In this document: piece by piece, positions 19,544 to 29,602 of the stretch
Position numbering within the stretch: position 1 is the first letter of the stretch
Layout: each line of letters begins with the position of its first letter
Source of the DNA: Pseudomonas rhodesiae
GTDB lineage: Bacteria > Pseudomonadota > Gammaproteobacteria > Pseudomonadales > Pseudomonadaceae
Assembly (NCBI RefSeq): GCF_007858255.1
Contig: NZ_VFEU01000008.1
Coordinates: 62,001-126,000 of the forward strand
Reading direction: 5' to 3'
DNA length: 64,000 nucleotides
Notes under the pieces: generated by a model
Database searches by the model: none
Told to the model about the DNA's origin: nothing
Seen by the model: the letters and a program-made list of their open reading frames with translations, nothing else
Program-made: the position numbers and the translations under genes

Positions 19544-20187
19544 TGCACAGTCTTCCCGGCTTCTTTGTCGGATGTTTCCTTGGCCTTGGCGACTTCCCCG
19601 GCCCAGCCATTGATGGTCTTGTCCAGGTCATTGCCATTGCGCTGCATCGCATCGGCGAACTGATCACGGAACAGCTTGCCGATATTGATGCCGTTGATGA
19701 TCACGTTACGCAGCTTCCACTCGCCTTGGATCTTCTCCAGGGTGTATTGCACCGGGTAGATCGCGCCGTTGTTGCCTTTGACGCTCATATTGACGCTGGT
19801 GCGATTACCCGATTCGTCGCCGGCTGGCGCAACGGTAATGCCCTGGTTGTTGTACTCAAGCAATGCGTTGCCATAGAACTGAAACAGGCCGCGCTTGAAG
19901 TTTTCCTGGAAGCGCTGCATCTGCTCAGGCGTCGCCTTACGCGAATACTTGACCGTCATGATGCTGCGGGAGATGCCTTCAGCATCCACCACCGGACCAA
20001 CAATAGAATTGAGTGCGTCGTAAAACTTACTCGGGTCTTGCTTGTACTGTTCTTTGTTAGCCGTCAGGTCAGCCAACATTTTGTTGGTCGTGTCCTGCAC
20101 CAGATCGTGCGCAGAACCCGCCGCGTTAGCCATCAAAGGCAACGCTGCAAGCAGCACCAGAAGGCCACGTCGCAAGGTAGAGATCAT
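19540..20187 (-). CDS. mlaC: Periplasmic phospholipid-binding protein MlaC
   Basis: The 215-residue exported protein (signal peptide MISTLRRGLLVLLAALPLMANA) shuttles phospholipids between the outer-membrane MlaA and the MlaFEDB complex. The mature part has the Tol_Tol_Ttg2 family pattern, with NGINIGKLFRDQFADAM near the end. Two starts are possible: 20202 forms an ATGA overlap with the mlaD stop, while 20187 has GAGGA eight bases upstream and begins the signal peptide. I chose 20187. The C-terminal tail is rich in Lys and Glu. Confidence 0.92.
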   Translation of the reverse strand: MISTLRRGLLVLLAALPLMANAAGSAHDLVQDTTNKMLADLTANKEQYKQDPSKFYDALNSIVGPVVDAEGISRSIMTVKYSRKATPEQMQRFQENFKRGLFQFYGNALLEYNNQGITVAPAGDESGNRTSVNMSVKGNNGAIYPVQYTLEKIQGEWKLRNVIINGINIGKLFRDQFADAMQRNGNDLDKTINGWAGEVAKAKETSDKEAGKTVQ

Positions 20188-20198
20188 GTACAGATTCC

Positions 20199-20666
20199 TC
20201 ATTTGGCGTCTTTATTGACCGTATTGAGCAGGAATTTACCGATCAGGTCTTCGAGTACCAGCGACGACTGCGTATCGTGGATGGTCGAACCATCCTTGAG
20301 CAGCTCTGTGTCACCGCCCACGCTGATACCGATGTATTTCTCGCCCAACAGACCCGCGGTGAGGATGGACGCAGTGGAGTCGGTCGGCAGATTATCGACC
20401 TTCTTATCCAACTGCATCGTCACTCGCCCCGTGAAACTGTCACGATCCAGATCGATTGCCGTGACCTTGCCGATCGTCACGCCGGCCATGGTCACCTTGG
20501 CTCTGACAGTCAAACCGGCGATATTGTCGAAATATGCGTAAAGTTTATATGTGTCGGCGGTAGGGCTGGCCGACAGGCCGCTGACCCGCAGGGCCAGCAA
20601 CAGTAAAGCCAGGATGCCAGCCAGTAAGAAAAGGCCGACACCGATTTCCACAGTGCGGTTTTGCAT
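20199..20666 (-). CDS. mlaD: MCE-domain protein MlaD
   Basis: The 155-residue protein has one N-terminal membrane helix (VGLFLLAGILALLLLALRV) and a periplasmic MCE domain with AYFDNIAGLTVRAKVTMAGVTIGKV. MlaD forms the hexameric ring through which phospholipids pass in the inner-membrane transporter. The length fits short MlaD. It overlaps mlaE by one base at 20666 and mlaC at its 3' end. Confidence 0.95.
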   Translation of the reverse strand: MQNRTVEIGVGLFLLAGILALLLLALRVSGLSASPTADTYKLYAYFDNIAGLTVRAKVTMAGVTIGKVTAIDLDRDSFTGRVTMQLDKKVDNLPTDSTASILTAGLLGEKYIGISVGGDTELLKDGSTIHDTQSSLVLEDLIGKFLLNTVNKDAK

Positions 20667-21463
20667 CAGAAATCTCCAAACATCAAGGCGGTCAAAATGA
20701 AGTCAAGGCCCAGTACCGCCAGCGAGGCGTACACAACGGTCTTGGTGGTGGCGCGACTGATCCCTTCTGAGGTGGGTTCACAGTCATAGCCTTGGAATAC
20801 GGCGATCCAGGTCACTACAAAGGCAAATACGATGCTCTTAATGATGCCGTTGAGCACGTCACCGTTGAAGGTCACGCTGTTCTGCATGTTGGCCCAGTAG
20901 GAGCCGTCATAGACGCCCAGCCAGTCCACTGCGACCCATGAACCGCCCCAGATGCCTACCACGCTGAAGATCATCGCCAGCAATGGAAGAGAAATGAAGC
21001 CAGCCCACAGGCGCGGGGCAACAATGTATTTGAGCGGGTCCACGCCGATCATTTCCAGGCTGGACAACTGCTCGGTGGACTTCATATTGCCGATTTCGGC
21101 AGTCAGCGCGGAACCCGCGCGCCCGGCGAACAGCAATGCCGTAACCACCGGCCCCAGCTCGCGCAACAGTGTCAGGGCCACCATCTGCCCCACCGCCTGC
21201 TCCGAGCCGTAACTGGACAGGATATTGAAGCCTTGCAACGCCAATACCATGCCGATGAACACCCCGGAGACCACGATGATCACCAGGGACATCACACCCA
21301 CTGCGTGCAACTGCTTGATCAACAGACCAAAACCGCCACCAATGCCGCCGCGGCCCAGTAACGCGTGAAATAGAAAAATCGTCGAGCGACCCAGCACTTC
21401 GACGATGTCGATGCCCGAGCGACCGAAAAGGCGAACCTTGTCGATAAGAGATGTCTTGCGCAT
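20666..21463 (-). CDS. mlaE: Phospholipid ABC transporter permease MlaE
   Basis: This is a 265-residue inner-membrane permease with five to six hydrophobic segments. [27 protein letters not shown] is the conserved MlaE (DUF140) motif, and [14 protein letters not shown] and [13 protein letters not shown] follow. It forms the membrane core between MlaF and MlaD in the system that keeps outer-membrane lipid asymmetry. Its ends overlap mlaF and mlaD by one base each, a compact operon. Confidence 0.95.
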   Translation of the reverse strand: MRKTSLIDKVRLFGRSGIDIVEVLGRSTIFLFHALLGRGGIGGGFGLLIKQLHAVGVMSLVIIVVSGVFIGMVLALQGFNILSSYGSEQAVGQMVALTLLRELGPVVTALLFAGRAGSALTAEIGNMKSTEQLSSLEMIGVDPLKYIVAPRLWAGFISLPLLAMIFSVVGIWGGSWVAVDWLGVYDGSYWANMQNSVTFNGDVLNGIIKSIVFAFVVTWIAVFQGYDCEPTSEGISRATTKTVVYASLAVLGLDFILTALMFGDF

Positions 21464-22272
21464 CAGCGCTTCCCCAGAAGATCTGCGCGGTAGTCCGCCG
21501 CCGGAAAGTGAAAAGGCACAGGGCCGTCGGGATCGCCGGTCATGAATTGACGAATGCGCGGGTTGTCGGCATTCATCAATTCCTCAGGCGTGCCCTGCCC
21601 CAGCACCTGACCATCGCCGACGACATACAGGTAGTCGGCGATGCTCGCGGTTTCCGCCAGGTCGTGGGAGACCACGATACTGGTGATCCCCAATGCGTCG
21701 TTGAGCAGGCGGATCAGGCGCACCAGCACCCCCATGGCGATCGGGTCCTGACCAACAAAGGGCTCGTCGTACATAAGGATCTGTGGATCAAGGGCAATGG
21801 CGCGCGCCAGTGCGACGCGACGCTTCATGCCGCCGGACAGCTCGTCAGGCATCAGGTCGATGGCGCCGCGCAGGCCCACGGCCTGGAGCTTCAACAAAAC
21901 AATGTCACGAATCATTTCATCGGACAGTTGCGTATGCACCCGCAGCGGAAACGCCACGTTCTCGAAAACATCGAGGTCGGTGAACAGTGCCCCGCTCTGG
22001 AACAATACGCCCATGTGCTTGCGCGCATCGAACAGATCGCTGCGCGACAGCGTCGGCAGGTTCTGGCCGTTGACCCATACTTCACCGGCGTTCGGGCGCA
22101 ATTGCATGCCCATCAAACGCAACAGGGTGGTCTTGCCGCAACCGGAAGGTCCCATGATGCCGGTGACCTTGCCGCGGGGAATGCGAATATCGACGTTATT
22201 GAAGATGCTGCGCGTCCCGCGCTTGAAGGTCAGTCCCTTCAGCTCGACCGCGTAGGCGTTATCGGCACTCAT
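21463..22272 (-). CDS. mlaF: Phospholipid ABC transporter ATPase MlaF
   Basis: The 269-residue ABC ATPase has Walker [10 protein letters not shown] (residues 41-49), the signature LSGGMKRR and Walker B ILMYDEPF, followed by the switch-loop [10 protein letters not shown]. It powers MlaE-driven phospholipid transport. It is the first mla gene; the promoter must lie in the 300 bases shared with divergent kdsD. The C-terminal extension ([20 protein letters not shown]) matches MlaF proteins, where it contacts a neighbouring subunit. Confidence 0.95.
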   Translation of the reverse strand: MSADNAYAVELKGLTFKRGTRSIFNNVDIRIPRGKVTGIMGPSGCGKTTLLRLMGMQLRPNAGEVWVNGQNLPTLSRSDLFDARKHMGVLFQSGALFTDLDVFENVAFPLRVHTQLSDEMIRDIVLLKLQAVGLRGAIDLMPDELSGGMKRRVALARAIALDPQILMYDEPFVGQDPIAMGVLVRLIRLLNDALGITSIVVSHDLAETASIADYLYVVGDGQVLGQGTPEELMNADNPRIRQFMTGDPDGPVPFHFPAADYRADLLGKR

Positions 22273-22532
22273 CTAAACTCCTTGGGATGCAGCTTCTCAC
22301 TCAGACACCATCTATGCGACAAACGTTTGCAACGGCTGCGCAATATAGATAGCCACAGGGACTGAGCGGACCGAACTGGCCGCGAACTATATCACTGCTG
22401 GTACAACGCCCCCAAGGCCGGAACAGCGCCAGTTCAGTTTCGGGGCCAGGAAAAAACGTTGCTGAGCATGAATCTCAGGCGACTACCGAACAAACCCTGA
22501 CGAACTTGCGTGAGGGAATTGAACATTACCGC

Positions 22533-22538
22533 TATAAT
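22533..22538 (+). promoter_or_regulatory. Candidate -10 box for kdsD
   Basis: A perfect TATAAT lies 35 bases before the kdsD ATG, in the 300-base gap between divergent mlaF and kdsD. The nearest TTGCGT (22506) is 21 bases away and TTGAAC (22519) only 8, so the -35 is unclear. Nothing else stands out in this gap. Confidence 0.5.
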
Positions 22539-22572
22539 CGCCGACTTTTCGTCAGGCTATACGATTTCAGAC

Positions 22573-23547
22573 ATGAGCCAATCCAGCGACCTTATTCAAT
22601 CCGCACAACGCACTATCCGCCTCGAGCTTGAAGCCGTAGAAGGTTTGCTGGCCCATATCGACGCGGATTTCGTACGCGCCTGCGAGATGATTCTGGCCAG
22701 CAAGGGTCGCGTTGTCGTGGTGGGCATGGGCAAATCCGGCCATGTCGGCAACAAGATCGCCGCCACCCTGGCCAGCACCGGCACCACGGCGTTTTTCGTG
22801 CATCCGGCCGAAGCCAGCCACGGTGACATGGGCATGATCACCAAGTATGACATCATCCTGGCCCTATCTAATTCAGGCACCACCAACGAAATCGTGACGC
22901 TGTTGCCGTTGATCAAACGCCTGGGCATCCAGATGATCAGCATCACCGGCAACCCCGAATCGACCCTGGCGAGGGCTGCCGAAGTCAATCTGAACGTGCA
23001 TGTAGCCCACGAAGCCTGCCCACTGAACCTGGCCCCGACCTCCTCCACCACTGCCGCGCTGGTCATGGGTGATGCCCTGGCTGTGGCGCTGCTGGAAGCC
23101 CGCGGGTTTACCGCCGAGGACTTCGCGTTTTCCCACCCGGGTGGTGCGCTGGGCCGTCGCCTGCTGTTGAAGGTCGAGAACGTCATGCATTCGGGCGATG
23201 AACTGCCCCACGTCCAACGCGGCACTCTGCTCAAGGACGCATTGATGGAAATGACCCGCAAGGGCCTGGGCATGACGGTGATCCTCGAAGCCGATGGCCG
23301 CCTGGCCGGCGTATTCACCGACGGTGATTTGCGTCGGACCCTGGACCGCACCATCGATATCCATACCGCCACCATCGATGCGGTGATGACGCCCCATGGC
23401 AAGACCGCGCGCCCTGACATGCTGGCAGCCGAAGCGCTGAAGATCATGGAAGACCACAAAATCGGCGCGCTGGTGGTGGTCAATAGTGACGACCGCCCGA
23501 TCGGCGCCTTGAACATGCACGACTTGCTGCGTGCGGGAGTGATGTAA
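22573..23547 (+). CDS. kdsD: Arabinose-5-phosphate isomerase (KpsF/GutQ family)
   Basis: The 324-residue enzyme interconverts ribulose-5-phosphate and arabinose-5-phosphate, the first step to Kdo for LPS. It has an N-terminal SIS domain (VVVVGMGKSGHVGNKIAATLASTGT, with SNSGTTNEI) and two C-terminal CBS motifs (from about residue 205). The in-frame start at 22510 is rejected; MSQSSDLIQSA at 22573 fits the family length. It directly abuts kdsC (TAA-ATG), which performs a later step of the same pathway. Confidence 0.95.
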   Translation: MSQSSDLIQSAQRTIRLELEAVEGLLAHIDADFVRACEMILASKGRVVVVGMGKSGHVGNKIAATLASTGTTAFFVHPAEASHGDMGMITKYDIILALSNSGTTNEIVTLLPLIKRLGIQMISITGNPESTLARAAEVNLNVHVAHEACPLNLAPTSSTTAALVMGDALAVALLEARGFTAEDFAFSHPGGALGRRLLLKVENVMHSGDELPHVQRGTLLKDALMEMTRKGLGMTVILEADGRLAGVFTDGDLRRTLDRTIDIHTATIDAVMTPHGKTARPDMLAAEALKIMEDHKIGALVVVNSDDRPIGALNMHDLLRAGVM

Positions 23548-24072
23548 ATGAGCAACGACCTGTTGCAGCGCGGCAAGCACATCAAGTTGGCCGTCTTCGA
23601 CGTTGACGGCGTGCTGACCGACGGCCGCTTGTATTTCCTGGAAGATGGCAGCGAATTTAAAACATTCAACACGCTGGACGGTCAAGGCATCAAGATGCTG
23701 ATGGCGGCCGGGGTACAGACCGCCATTATCAGCGGTCGCAAGACTCCAGTGGTGGAACGTCGCGCGCAAAACCTGGGGATTGCTCACCTGTATCAGGGCC
23801 GCGAGGATAAACTGGTGGTTCTGGACGAACTGTTGGGCCAACTCAACCTAAGCTATGAACAGGTCGCCTACCTCGGTGACGACCTGCCCGACTTGCCGGT
23901 AATCCGCCGGGTCGGGCTGGGCATGGCGGTGGCCAACGCGGCGGCGTTCGTTCGCGAGCACGCTCATGGCATCACCACTGCCCGTGGCGGCGAAGGTGCC
24001 GCCCGCGAATTCTGCGAGCTGATACTGCGCGCCCAAGACCGTCTTGAAGCGGCCCACGCCGCCTACCTATAG
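23548..24072 (+). CDS. kdsC: 3-deoxy-D-manno-octulosonate 8-phosphate phosphatase
   Basis: The 174-residue HAD-family phosphatase removes phosphate from Kdo-8-P. Asp18 and Asp20 are in the motif FDVDGVLTDG; later HAD motifs appear as IISGRKTPVV and YLGDDLPDLPVI. No cap domain is present, as expected for the tetrameric KdsC group. It lies between kdsD and lptC in one transcript. The length is typical. Confidence 0.95.
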   Translation: MSNDLLQRGKHIKLAVFDVDGVLTDGRLYFLEDGSEFKTFNTLDGQGIKMLMAAGVQTAIISGRKTPVVERRAQNLGIAHLYQGREDKLVVLDELLGQLNLSYEQVAYLGDDLPDLPVIRRVGLGMAVANAAAFVREHAHGITTARGGEGAAREFCELILRAQDRLEAAHAAYL

Positions 24073-24080
24073 AGCGTTTT

Positions 24081-24653
24081 ATGCTGAGCAAAAAGATTCG
24101 CAACTTCCTGTTATTCGGAGTCATCGCCGCGCTGTTCCTGGCGGTGGGCTACTGGAATATCAGCCCGGAGCGGTTTCTCGACCGACCTGTGGCGCAGGTC
24201 GACGATGGGGCTATCGACTATTACGCCACCAACGCCTACAGCGTGCAGTTCCTGCCCGATGGCAAGGTGCAATATGAAATGACCTCGGACAAAGTCGAGC
24301 ATTTGAAGGCCAGCGAGGTGACCCTGCTGACCAACCCGGACTTGAACCTGTATCGCGGCACGGAGTTTCCGTGGCACGTCACTAGCAAGCGTGGCGAGGT
24401 GAACCCCGACGGCACCGAAGTCGAACTGATCGACTCAGTGCGCGTCGCGCGTACCGATGCGCAGAACCGCGACACCATTATTACCAGCAGTCGCATGACC
24501 GTATTCCCACAGAAGCAATATGCGCAGACCGAGCAAGACGTTAGAATCGACGGCGCTGGCGGTGTATCGACTGGCAAGGGAATGAAAGCGTATTTGAAAG
24601 AAAGCAGGATACACCTGCTATCGAACGTAAGAGGACAGTATGAGGCTCGTTAA
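24081..24653 (+). CDS. lptC: LPS export protein LptC
   Basis: The 190-residue protein has a single N-terminal membrane helix (NFLLFGVIAALFLAVGYW) and a periplasmic beta-jellyroll domain (SVRVARTDAQNRDTIITSSRMTVFPQ). LptC links the LptB2FG extractor to LptA in the trans-envelope bridge that moves LPS. Its 3' end overlaps lptA by 14 bases, so translation is coupled. It starts eight bases after kdsC. Confidence 0.93.
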   Translation: MLSKKIRNFLLFGVIAALFLAVGYWNISPERFLDRPVAQVDDGAIDYYATNAYSVQFLPDGKVQYEMTSDKVEHLKASEVTLLTNPDLNLYRGTEFPWHVTSKRGEVNPDGTEVELIDSVRVARTDAQNRDTIITSSRMTVFPQKQYAQTEQDVRIDGAGGVSTGKGMKAYLKESRIHLLSNVRGQYEAR

Positions 24654-25173
24654 AACTCTCCCGATTTTGCTCGGTCTTGGCGCAGCACTGGGAAGCGTGA
24701 GCGCCTGGGCTCTGCCGAACGATAGCGAGCAGCCTATCCGCATCCAGGCTGACGATGCTCAGCTGGATGACAAGCAAGGCGTTGCCACTTACAAGGGCGA
24801 CGTGATCATTATCCAGGGCTCGATGAAGATCACCGGCAACACGGTAACTCTGACGCGCACCCCGGCAGGCGACATCGACGTGGTGACGTCGGTGGGCAAC
24901 CTTGCCTACTTCGAACAGAAGCAAAAGGCAGAAGATCCAGGCCCGATGAAGGGCTATGGCAAGACCATCCAGTATCATGCGCAGCAAAACCGCATTGTGC
25001 TGATCGATCAGGCCAAGGTGCTGAGCGCCGACGGTAACTCCACCGAAGGCGAGAAGATCGTGTACAACACCAAGACTCAGGTCGCCCAGGCGGGCCGCGC
25101 CAACGGTACCAAGGTCAGCGCACCGCGCCCACGCATCGACATGGTTATCCAGCCGAAGAAGAAGGCCGAGTAA
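24640..25173 (+). CDS. lptA: LPS periplasmic bridge protein LptA
   Basis: This 177-residue exported protein starts with the signal peptide [24 protein letters not shown]. The mature OstA-type beta-jellyroll contains [21 protein letters not shown], the LptA hallmark. LptA oligomers form the bridge that carries LPS from LptC to LptD. The C-terminus is basic (KKKAE). The stop codon shares one base with the lptB start. Confidence 0.95.
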   Translation: MRLVKTLPILLGLGAALGSVSAWALPNDSEQPIRIQADDAQLDDKQGVATYKGDVIIIQGSMKITGNTVTLTRTPAGDIDVVTSVGNLAYFEQKQKAEDPGPMKGYGKTIQYHAQQNRIVLIDQAKVLSADGNSTEGEKIVYNTKTQVAQAGRANGTKVSAPRPRIDMVIQPKKKAE

Positions 25174-25898
25174 TGGCAACTCTGAAAGCCCAGCATCTGG
25201 CCAAGGCCTATAAAAGCCGTCAGGTCGTGCGCGATGTCAGCCTGTCGATCGACAGCGGCCAGATCGTCGGCTTGCTCGGCCCCAACGGTGCCGGCAAGAC
25301 CACCTGTTTCTACATGATCGTCGGCCTGGTTCAAGCGGACCAAGGCCGCGTGCTGATTGACGATCTGGACGTCAGCCACCAACCGATGCACGGTCGCGCC
25401 CGCGCCGGTATCGGCTATCTTCCGCAAGAAGCGTCGATCTTCCGCAAACTCTCGGTCGCCGACAACATCATGTCGATCCTGGAGACTCGCAAGGAGCTTG
25501 ACCGCGATGGCCGTCGCGCGGAGCTGGAAAGCCTGCTGCAGGAGTTCCACATCAACCACATTCGCGACAACCTTGGCATGAGCCTGTCCGGTGGTGAGCG
25601 TCGTCGCGTGGAAATTGCTCGCGCACTGGCCACCGCGCCCAAGTTCATCTTGCTGGACGAACCGTTTGCCGGCGTCGACCCTATTTCGGTTGGCGATATC
25701 AAACAGATCATCCATCACCTCAAGGCCAAGGGCATCGGGGTATTGATTACCGACCATAACGTACGTGAGACCCTCGATATCTGCGAAACCGCCTATATCG
25801 TCAACGATGGTCAACTGATCGCCGAAGGCGATGCCGCCACCATCCTGGCCAACGAACTGGTCAAGGAAGTGTACCTGGGCCACGAGTTCCGCCTGTAA
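25173..25898 (+). CDS. lptB: LPS export ABC transporter ATP-binding protein LptB
   Basis: This is a 241-residue ABC ATPase with Walker [10 protein letters not shown] (36-44), signature [16 protein letters not shown] and Walker [14 protein letters not shown]. It drives LPS extraction with LptF and LptG, which are encoded elsewhere. It overlaps lptA by one base and is followed by rpoN after 192 bases, the order found across gammaproteobacteria. Confidence 0.97.
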   Translation: MATLKAQHLAKAYKSRQVVRDVSLSIDSGQIVGLLGPNGAGKTTCFYMIVGLVQADQGRVLIDDLDVSHQPMHGRARAGIGYLPQEASIFRKLSVADNIMSILETRKELDRDGRRAELESLLQEFHINHIRDNLGMSLSGGERRRVEIARALATAPKFILLDEPFAGVDPISVGDIKQIIHHLKAKGIGVLITDHNVRETLDICETAYIVNDGQLIAEGDAATILANELVKEVYLGHEFRL

Positions 25899-26008
25899 AC
25901 AGCCTTTAACAAGGCGTTGGCAGGACGTTAACCTGGTGCGCGGATGCAATGAAAGCCTCTGGATTTTTATTGTTACCGCGCTCTAGGCAAAGCCCTCGAT
26001 ATCAGGCA

Positions 26009-26014
26009 TATAAT
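26009..26014 (+). promoter_or_regulatory. Candidate -10 box upstream of rpoN
   Basis: TATAAT lies 77 bases before the rpoN ATG in the 192-base lptB-rpoN gap, suggesting an internal promoter for rpoN and the following genes. No clear -35 is seen. Confidence 0.4.
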
Positions 26015-26090
26015 TTGCTTATGTTTGGCGCTCACGCGCCCTGTCGTGGATGGCGCATTGCGCCGGCGAATAAGGTGTTAAGCCCCTGCC

Positions 26091-27584
26091 ATGAAACCAT
26101 CGCTAGTCCTGAGAATGGGCCAGCAGCTGACGATGACACCGCAGCTGCAACAGGCCATCCGCCTGCTCCAATTGTCGACCTTGGACCTGCAACAGGAGAT
26201 CCAGGAAGCTCTGGAGTCCAATCCGATGCTCGAACGCCAGGAAGAAGGCGACGACTTCGATAATGCAGATCCGTTGGCTGACAACATCGAGCAAAAACCC
26301 AACTCCGATGTGCAGGAACCCTCCTATCAGGAAACCGCCCCGACGGTGGATAACCTGGAGGAAGGTGAATGGAACGAGCGTATTCCCAATGAGCTTCCCG
26401 TGGACACTGCCTGGGAAGACGTCTACCAGACCAGCGCCAGCAGCCTGCCCAGCAGCGACGATGACGAGTGGGATTTCACCACCCGGACGTCCGCCGGCGA
26501 AAGCCTGCAAAGCCACCTGTTGTGGCAGTTGAACCTGGCGCCGATGTCGGACACCGATCGGCTGATCGCCGTGACCCTGATCGACTGCATCAACAACCAG
26601 GGCTATCTGGACGAAACCCTTGAGGAGATCCTTGAGGCCTTCGACCCGGAACTGGATATCGAGCTGGACGAAATCGAAGCCGTCCTGCACCGCATCCAGC
26701 AGTTCGAGCCTGCCGGCATTGGCGCCCGCAGCCTCAGCGAGTGCCTGCTGCTGCAATTGCGTCAGTTGCCCGCCAAGACCCCTTGGCTCAGCGAAGCCCA
26801 GCGTTTGGTCACCGATTACATCGATCTGCTGGGCAGCCGCGACTACAGCCAACTGATGCGACGCATGAAGCTCAAGGAAGACGAGCTGCGCCAGGTCATC
26901 GAGCTGGTGCAAAGCCTCAACCCTCGCCCGGGCTCGCAGATCGAGTCCAGCGAAGCCGAATACGTTGTCCCGGACGTTATCGTACGCAAGGACAACGAAC
27001 GCTGGCTGGTGGAGCTGAATCAGGAATCGGTGCCGCGCCTGCGCGTCAACCCGCAATATGCCGGGTTCGTGCGCCGCGCCGATACCAGCGCCGATAACAC
27101 CTTCATGCGCAATCAGCTGCAAGAAGCGCGCTGGTTCATCAAGAGCCTGCAAAGCCGCAATGAAACCCTAATGAAAGTCGCCACCCAGATCGTCGAGCAT
27201 CAGCGCGGCTTCCTGGAATACGGCGACGAAGCGATGAAACCGCTGGTGCTGCATGACATCGCCGAGGCGGTCGGCATGCACGAGTCGACAATTTCACGGG
27301 TGACCACGCAGAAATTCATGCATACCCCACGGGGTATTTATGAGCTGAAATACTTTTTCTCCAGCCATGTCAGCACTTCCGAAGGCGGCGAATGCTCGTC
27401 CACGGCGATCCGCGCGATCATCAAAAAACTGGTTGCCGCGGAAAATCAGAAAAAGCCGTTGAGTGACAGCAAGATCGCTGGTTTACTGGAGGCACAAGGC
27501 ATTCAGGTCGCCCGTCGAACCGTCGCCAAATATCGCGAATCCCTTGGGATCGCGCCTTCCAGCGAGCGTAAGCGTTTGATGTGA
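26091..27584 (+). CDS. rpoN: RNA polymerase sigma-54 factor
   Basis: The 497-residue sigma factor has the Gln/Leu-rich activator-interacting region I (residues 1-50, [23 protein letters not shown]), an acidic region II (about 55-125), the core-binding domain, a helix-turn-helix ([14 protein letters not shown]) and the C-terminal RpoN box [10 protein letters not shown] (474-483), which reads the -24 element. It directs transcription of nitrogen, flagellar and other genes with enhancer-binding activators. It is followed by hpf, ptsN, rapZ and ptsO in the conserved order. Confidence 0.98.
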   Translation: MKPSLVLRMGQQLTMTPQLQQAIRLLQLSTLDLQQEIQEALESNPMLERQEEGDDFDNADPLADNIEQKPNSDVQEPSYQETAPTVDNLEEGEWNERIPNELPVDTAWEDVYQTSASSLPSSDDDEWDFTTRTSAGESLQSHLLWQLNLAPMSDTDRLIAVTLIDCINNQGYLDETLEEILEAFDPELDIELDEIEAVLHRIQQFEPAGIGARSLSECLLLQLRQLPAKTPWLSEAQRLVTDYIDLLGSRDYSQLMRRMKLKEDELRQVIELVQSLNPRPGSQIESSEAEYVVPDVIVRKDNERWLVELNQESVPRLRVNPQYAGFVRRADTSADNTFMRNQLQEARWFIKSLQSRNETLMKVATQIVEHQRGFLEYGDEAMKPLVLHDIAEAVGMHESTISRVTTQKFMHTPRGIYELKYFFSSHVSTSEGGECSSTAIRAIIKKLVAAENQKKPLSDSKIAGLLEAQGIQVARRTVAKYRESLGIAPSSERKRLM

Positions 27585-27659
27585 CGGGCGGGCCATAGCG
27601 TTCCAGTGGCAGGCATCCCGGCCTGCCGCTTTATGCACTGGCAACGAAGGAGAAGCTGT

Positions 27660-27965
27660 ATGCAAGTCAACATCAGTGGACACCAGCTGGAAGTCACCAA
27701 GCCCCTGCGTGAGTACACCGAGAGCAAGCTGAACAAGCTTGCGGGGCATTTCGACAAAATTACCAATGTGCAGGTCATCATGGAGGTCGATAAGCTCAAG
27801 CAGAAAATCGAGGCCACCCTGCACATACCGAATGCCAAAGTCGTCGCCAATGCCGAACATGACGACATGTATGCCGCGATTGACTCGCTGTACGAAAAGC
27901 TCGACCGCCAACTCATAAAGCATAAGGAAAAGAATCTGCACCTGATGCAAGGTACAGGTCGTTAA
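27660..27965 (+). CDS. hpf: Ribosome hibernation promoting factor, short form
   Basis: The 101-residue protein MQVNISGHQLEVTKPLREYTE has the S30AE/YfiA fold and the basic end DRQLIKHKEKNLHL. It binds the 30S subunit and helps form inactive 100S ribosomes in stationary phase. The short length means it lacks the C-terminal dimerisation domain, so an RMF-type partner is expected. GAAGGAGAAG precedes the ATG. It lies 75 bases after rpoN. Confidence 0.95.
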   Translation: MQVNISGHQLEVTKPLREYTESKLNKLAGHFDKITNVQVIMEVDKLKQKIEATLHIPNAKVVANAEHDDMYAAIDSLYEKLDRQLIKHKEKNLHLMQGTGR

Positions 27966-27976
27966 CTCTCCCCCCC

Positions 27977-28441
27977 ATGATCCGACTTGAAACTATCCTG
28001 ACCCCCGGCCGTTCCCTCGTGAACGTGCCGGGCGGCAGCAAGAAAAAAGCCCTCGAACAAATTGCCAACCTGATCGCCCGCGAAGTGCCGGATCTGGAGA
28101 TGCAAGATGTCTTCGAGGCGCTCGTCGCCCGTGAAAAACTGGGCTCCACCGGTTTTGGTAACGGCATCGCGATTCCACACTGCCGCCTCAAAGGCTGCGC
28201 AGATCCGATAAGCGCTCTGATACATCTGGAAGCCCCCATCGATTTCGACGCCATCGACGGCGCACCGGTCGACCTGCTGTTTGTCCTGCTGGTCCCGGAA
28301 GCTGCCACCGATGCGCATCTGGAACTGCTTCGGCAGATCGCCAGCATGCTTGATCGCAAGGAAGTACGTAACAGACTACGCAGCGCCAGCAGCAATGAAG
28401 CGCTCTATCAGGTTGTTCTGGATGAACAAAACGAGAAGTAA
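27977..28441 (+). CDS. ptsN: Nitrogen-PTS enzyme IIA
   Basis: The 154-residue EIIA-Ntr protein carries the phosphorylatable His68 in [11 protein letters not shown]. It is the end point of the PtsP-PtsO-PtsN phosphorelay, which controls enzymes and sensors according to nitrogen and carbon status rather than importing sugar. It is encoded 11 bases after hpf and two bases before rapZ. Its partner PtsO is in the same operon. Confidence 0.96.
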   Translation: MIRLETILTPGRSLVNVPGGSKKKALEQIANLIAREVPDLEMQDVFEALVAREKLGSTGFGNGIAIPHCRLKGCADPISALIHLEAPIDFDAIDGAPVDLLFVLLVPEAATDAHLELLRQIASMLDRKEVRNRLRSASSNEALYQVVLDEQNEK

Positions 28442-28443
28442 TC

Positions 28444-29301
28444 ATGCGTTTGATCATCGTCAGTGGCCGCTCCGGCTCTGGTAAAAGTACTGCCCTGAAT
28501 GTTCTGGAGGACAGTGGCTTTTATTGCATCGACAACCTGCCCGCCGGGTTGCTGCCGGAACTGGCCGAACGCGCACTGATCCACACTGAGCTAGCGCAGC
28601 CGCTGGTTGCCGTGTCGATCGATGCCCGCAACTTGCCCAGCCACCTTTCCCGGTTCCCTGAGCTGTTGGAGGAAGTGCGCGCCAAGCATATTCACTGCGA
28701 TGTGCTGTACCTGGATGCCGACGAGGAGACCCTGCTCAAGCGCTTCTCCGAAACCCGGCGGCGCCACCCGCTCAGCAGCCCCCATCGCTCCCTTGCCGAA
28801 GCGATCGAGGACGAGACCAAGCTGCTGGGGCCGATCATCGATCTGGCCGACCTGAAGATCAACACCACCAGTCTCAACCTGTATCAACTGCGCGATGCCA
28901 TCAAGCTGCGGCTGCTGAACCAGCCGGAGCCTGGTACGGCCTTTCTGGTGGAGTCCTTCGGGTTCAAGCGCGGCATGCCGGTAGACGCCGATCTGGTGTT
29001 CGATGTGCGTTGCCTGCCGAACCCTTACTGGAAGCCGGAATTGCGTGATCAATCCGGGCTGGATCAGCCGGTCGCTGATTACCTGGCGGCGCAACCGGAT
29101 GTGGAGGAGATGTTCCAGGACATCTCCACTTACCTGCTCAAGTGGCTGCCACGTTTTGCCGCAAGCAACCGAGCCTATGTGACCATCGCCATCGGCTGCA
29201 CCGGCGGCCATCACCGCTCGGTTTACCTGACGGAGCGCTTGGGTCAGGTGCTGCAACAAACCCTCAAGAACGTCCAGGTTCGCCACCGCGACCTCAGCTG
29301 A
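28444..29301 (+). CDS. rapZ: RNase adapter protein RapZ
   Basis: The 285-residue protein has a P-loop GRSGSGKS (8-15) in its N-terminal kinase-like domain and the C-terminal motifs [19 protein letters not shown] and [13 protein letters not shown]. In E. coli RapZ guides RNase E to small RNAs that sense glucosamine-6-phosphate; whether the same target exists here is not known. It lies within the rpoN cluster between ptsN and ptsO. Confidence 0.95.
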   Translation: MRLIIVSGRSGSGKSTALNVLEDSGFYCIDNLPAGLLPELAERALIHTELAQPLVAVSIDARNLPSHLSRFPELLEEVRAKHIHCDVLYLDADEETLLKRFSETRRRHPLSSPHRSLAEAIEDETKLLGPIIDLADLKINTTSLNLYQLRDAIKLRLLNQPEPGTAFLVESFGFKRGMPVDADLVFDVRCLPNPYWKPELRDQSGLDQPVADYLAAQPDVEEMFQDISTYLLKWLPRFAASNRAYVTIAIGCTGGHHRSVYLTERLGQVLQQTLKNVQVRHRDLS

Positions 29302-29317
29302 AAGGAACACTCACGCG

Positions 29318-29590
29318 ATGCCCGCTCGTGAAATTGAAATCATCAACAAGCTGGGCCTCCACGCCCGAGCCTCGGCAAAATTTGTCGGCGTTGCTGGAAA
29401 ATACCCCTGCAAAATCCGCGCAGGACGCACGCCGGAGTCGATGGTTGATGGCAAAAGCATCATGGCGATGATGATGCTGGCGGCCGGCAAGGGCACTACG
29501 ATTCACCTGGAGACCGAAGGCGATCAAGAAAAAGAGGCAATGGACGCCTTGGTGGAGTTGATCAACAACTTCTTCGACGAAGGGGAATAA
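29318..29590 (+). CDS. ptsO: Nitrogen-PTS phosphocarrier NPr
   Basis: This is a 90-residue HPr-like protein with the active His15 in NKLGLHARASAKFVG and the later serine region DGKSIMAMMMLAA. It receives phosphate from PtsP and passes it to PtsN. It ends the rpoN operon; the convergent ZIP transporter gene stops 12 bases downstream. Confidence 0.96.
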   Translation: MPAREIEIINKLGLHARASAKFVGVAGKYPCKIRAGRTPESMVDGKSIMAMMMLAAGKGTTIHLETEGDQEKEAMDALVELINNFFDEGE

Positions 29591-29602
29591 CCTCCCGGCG
29601 CT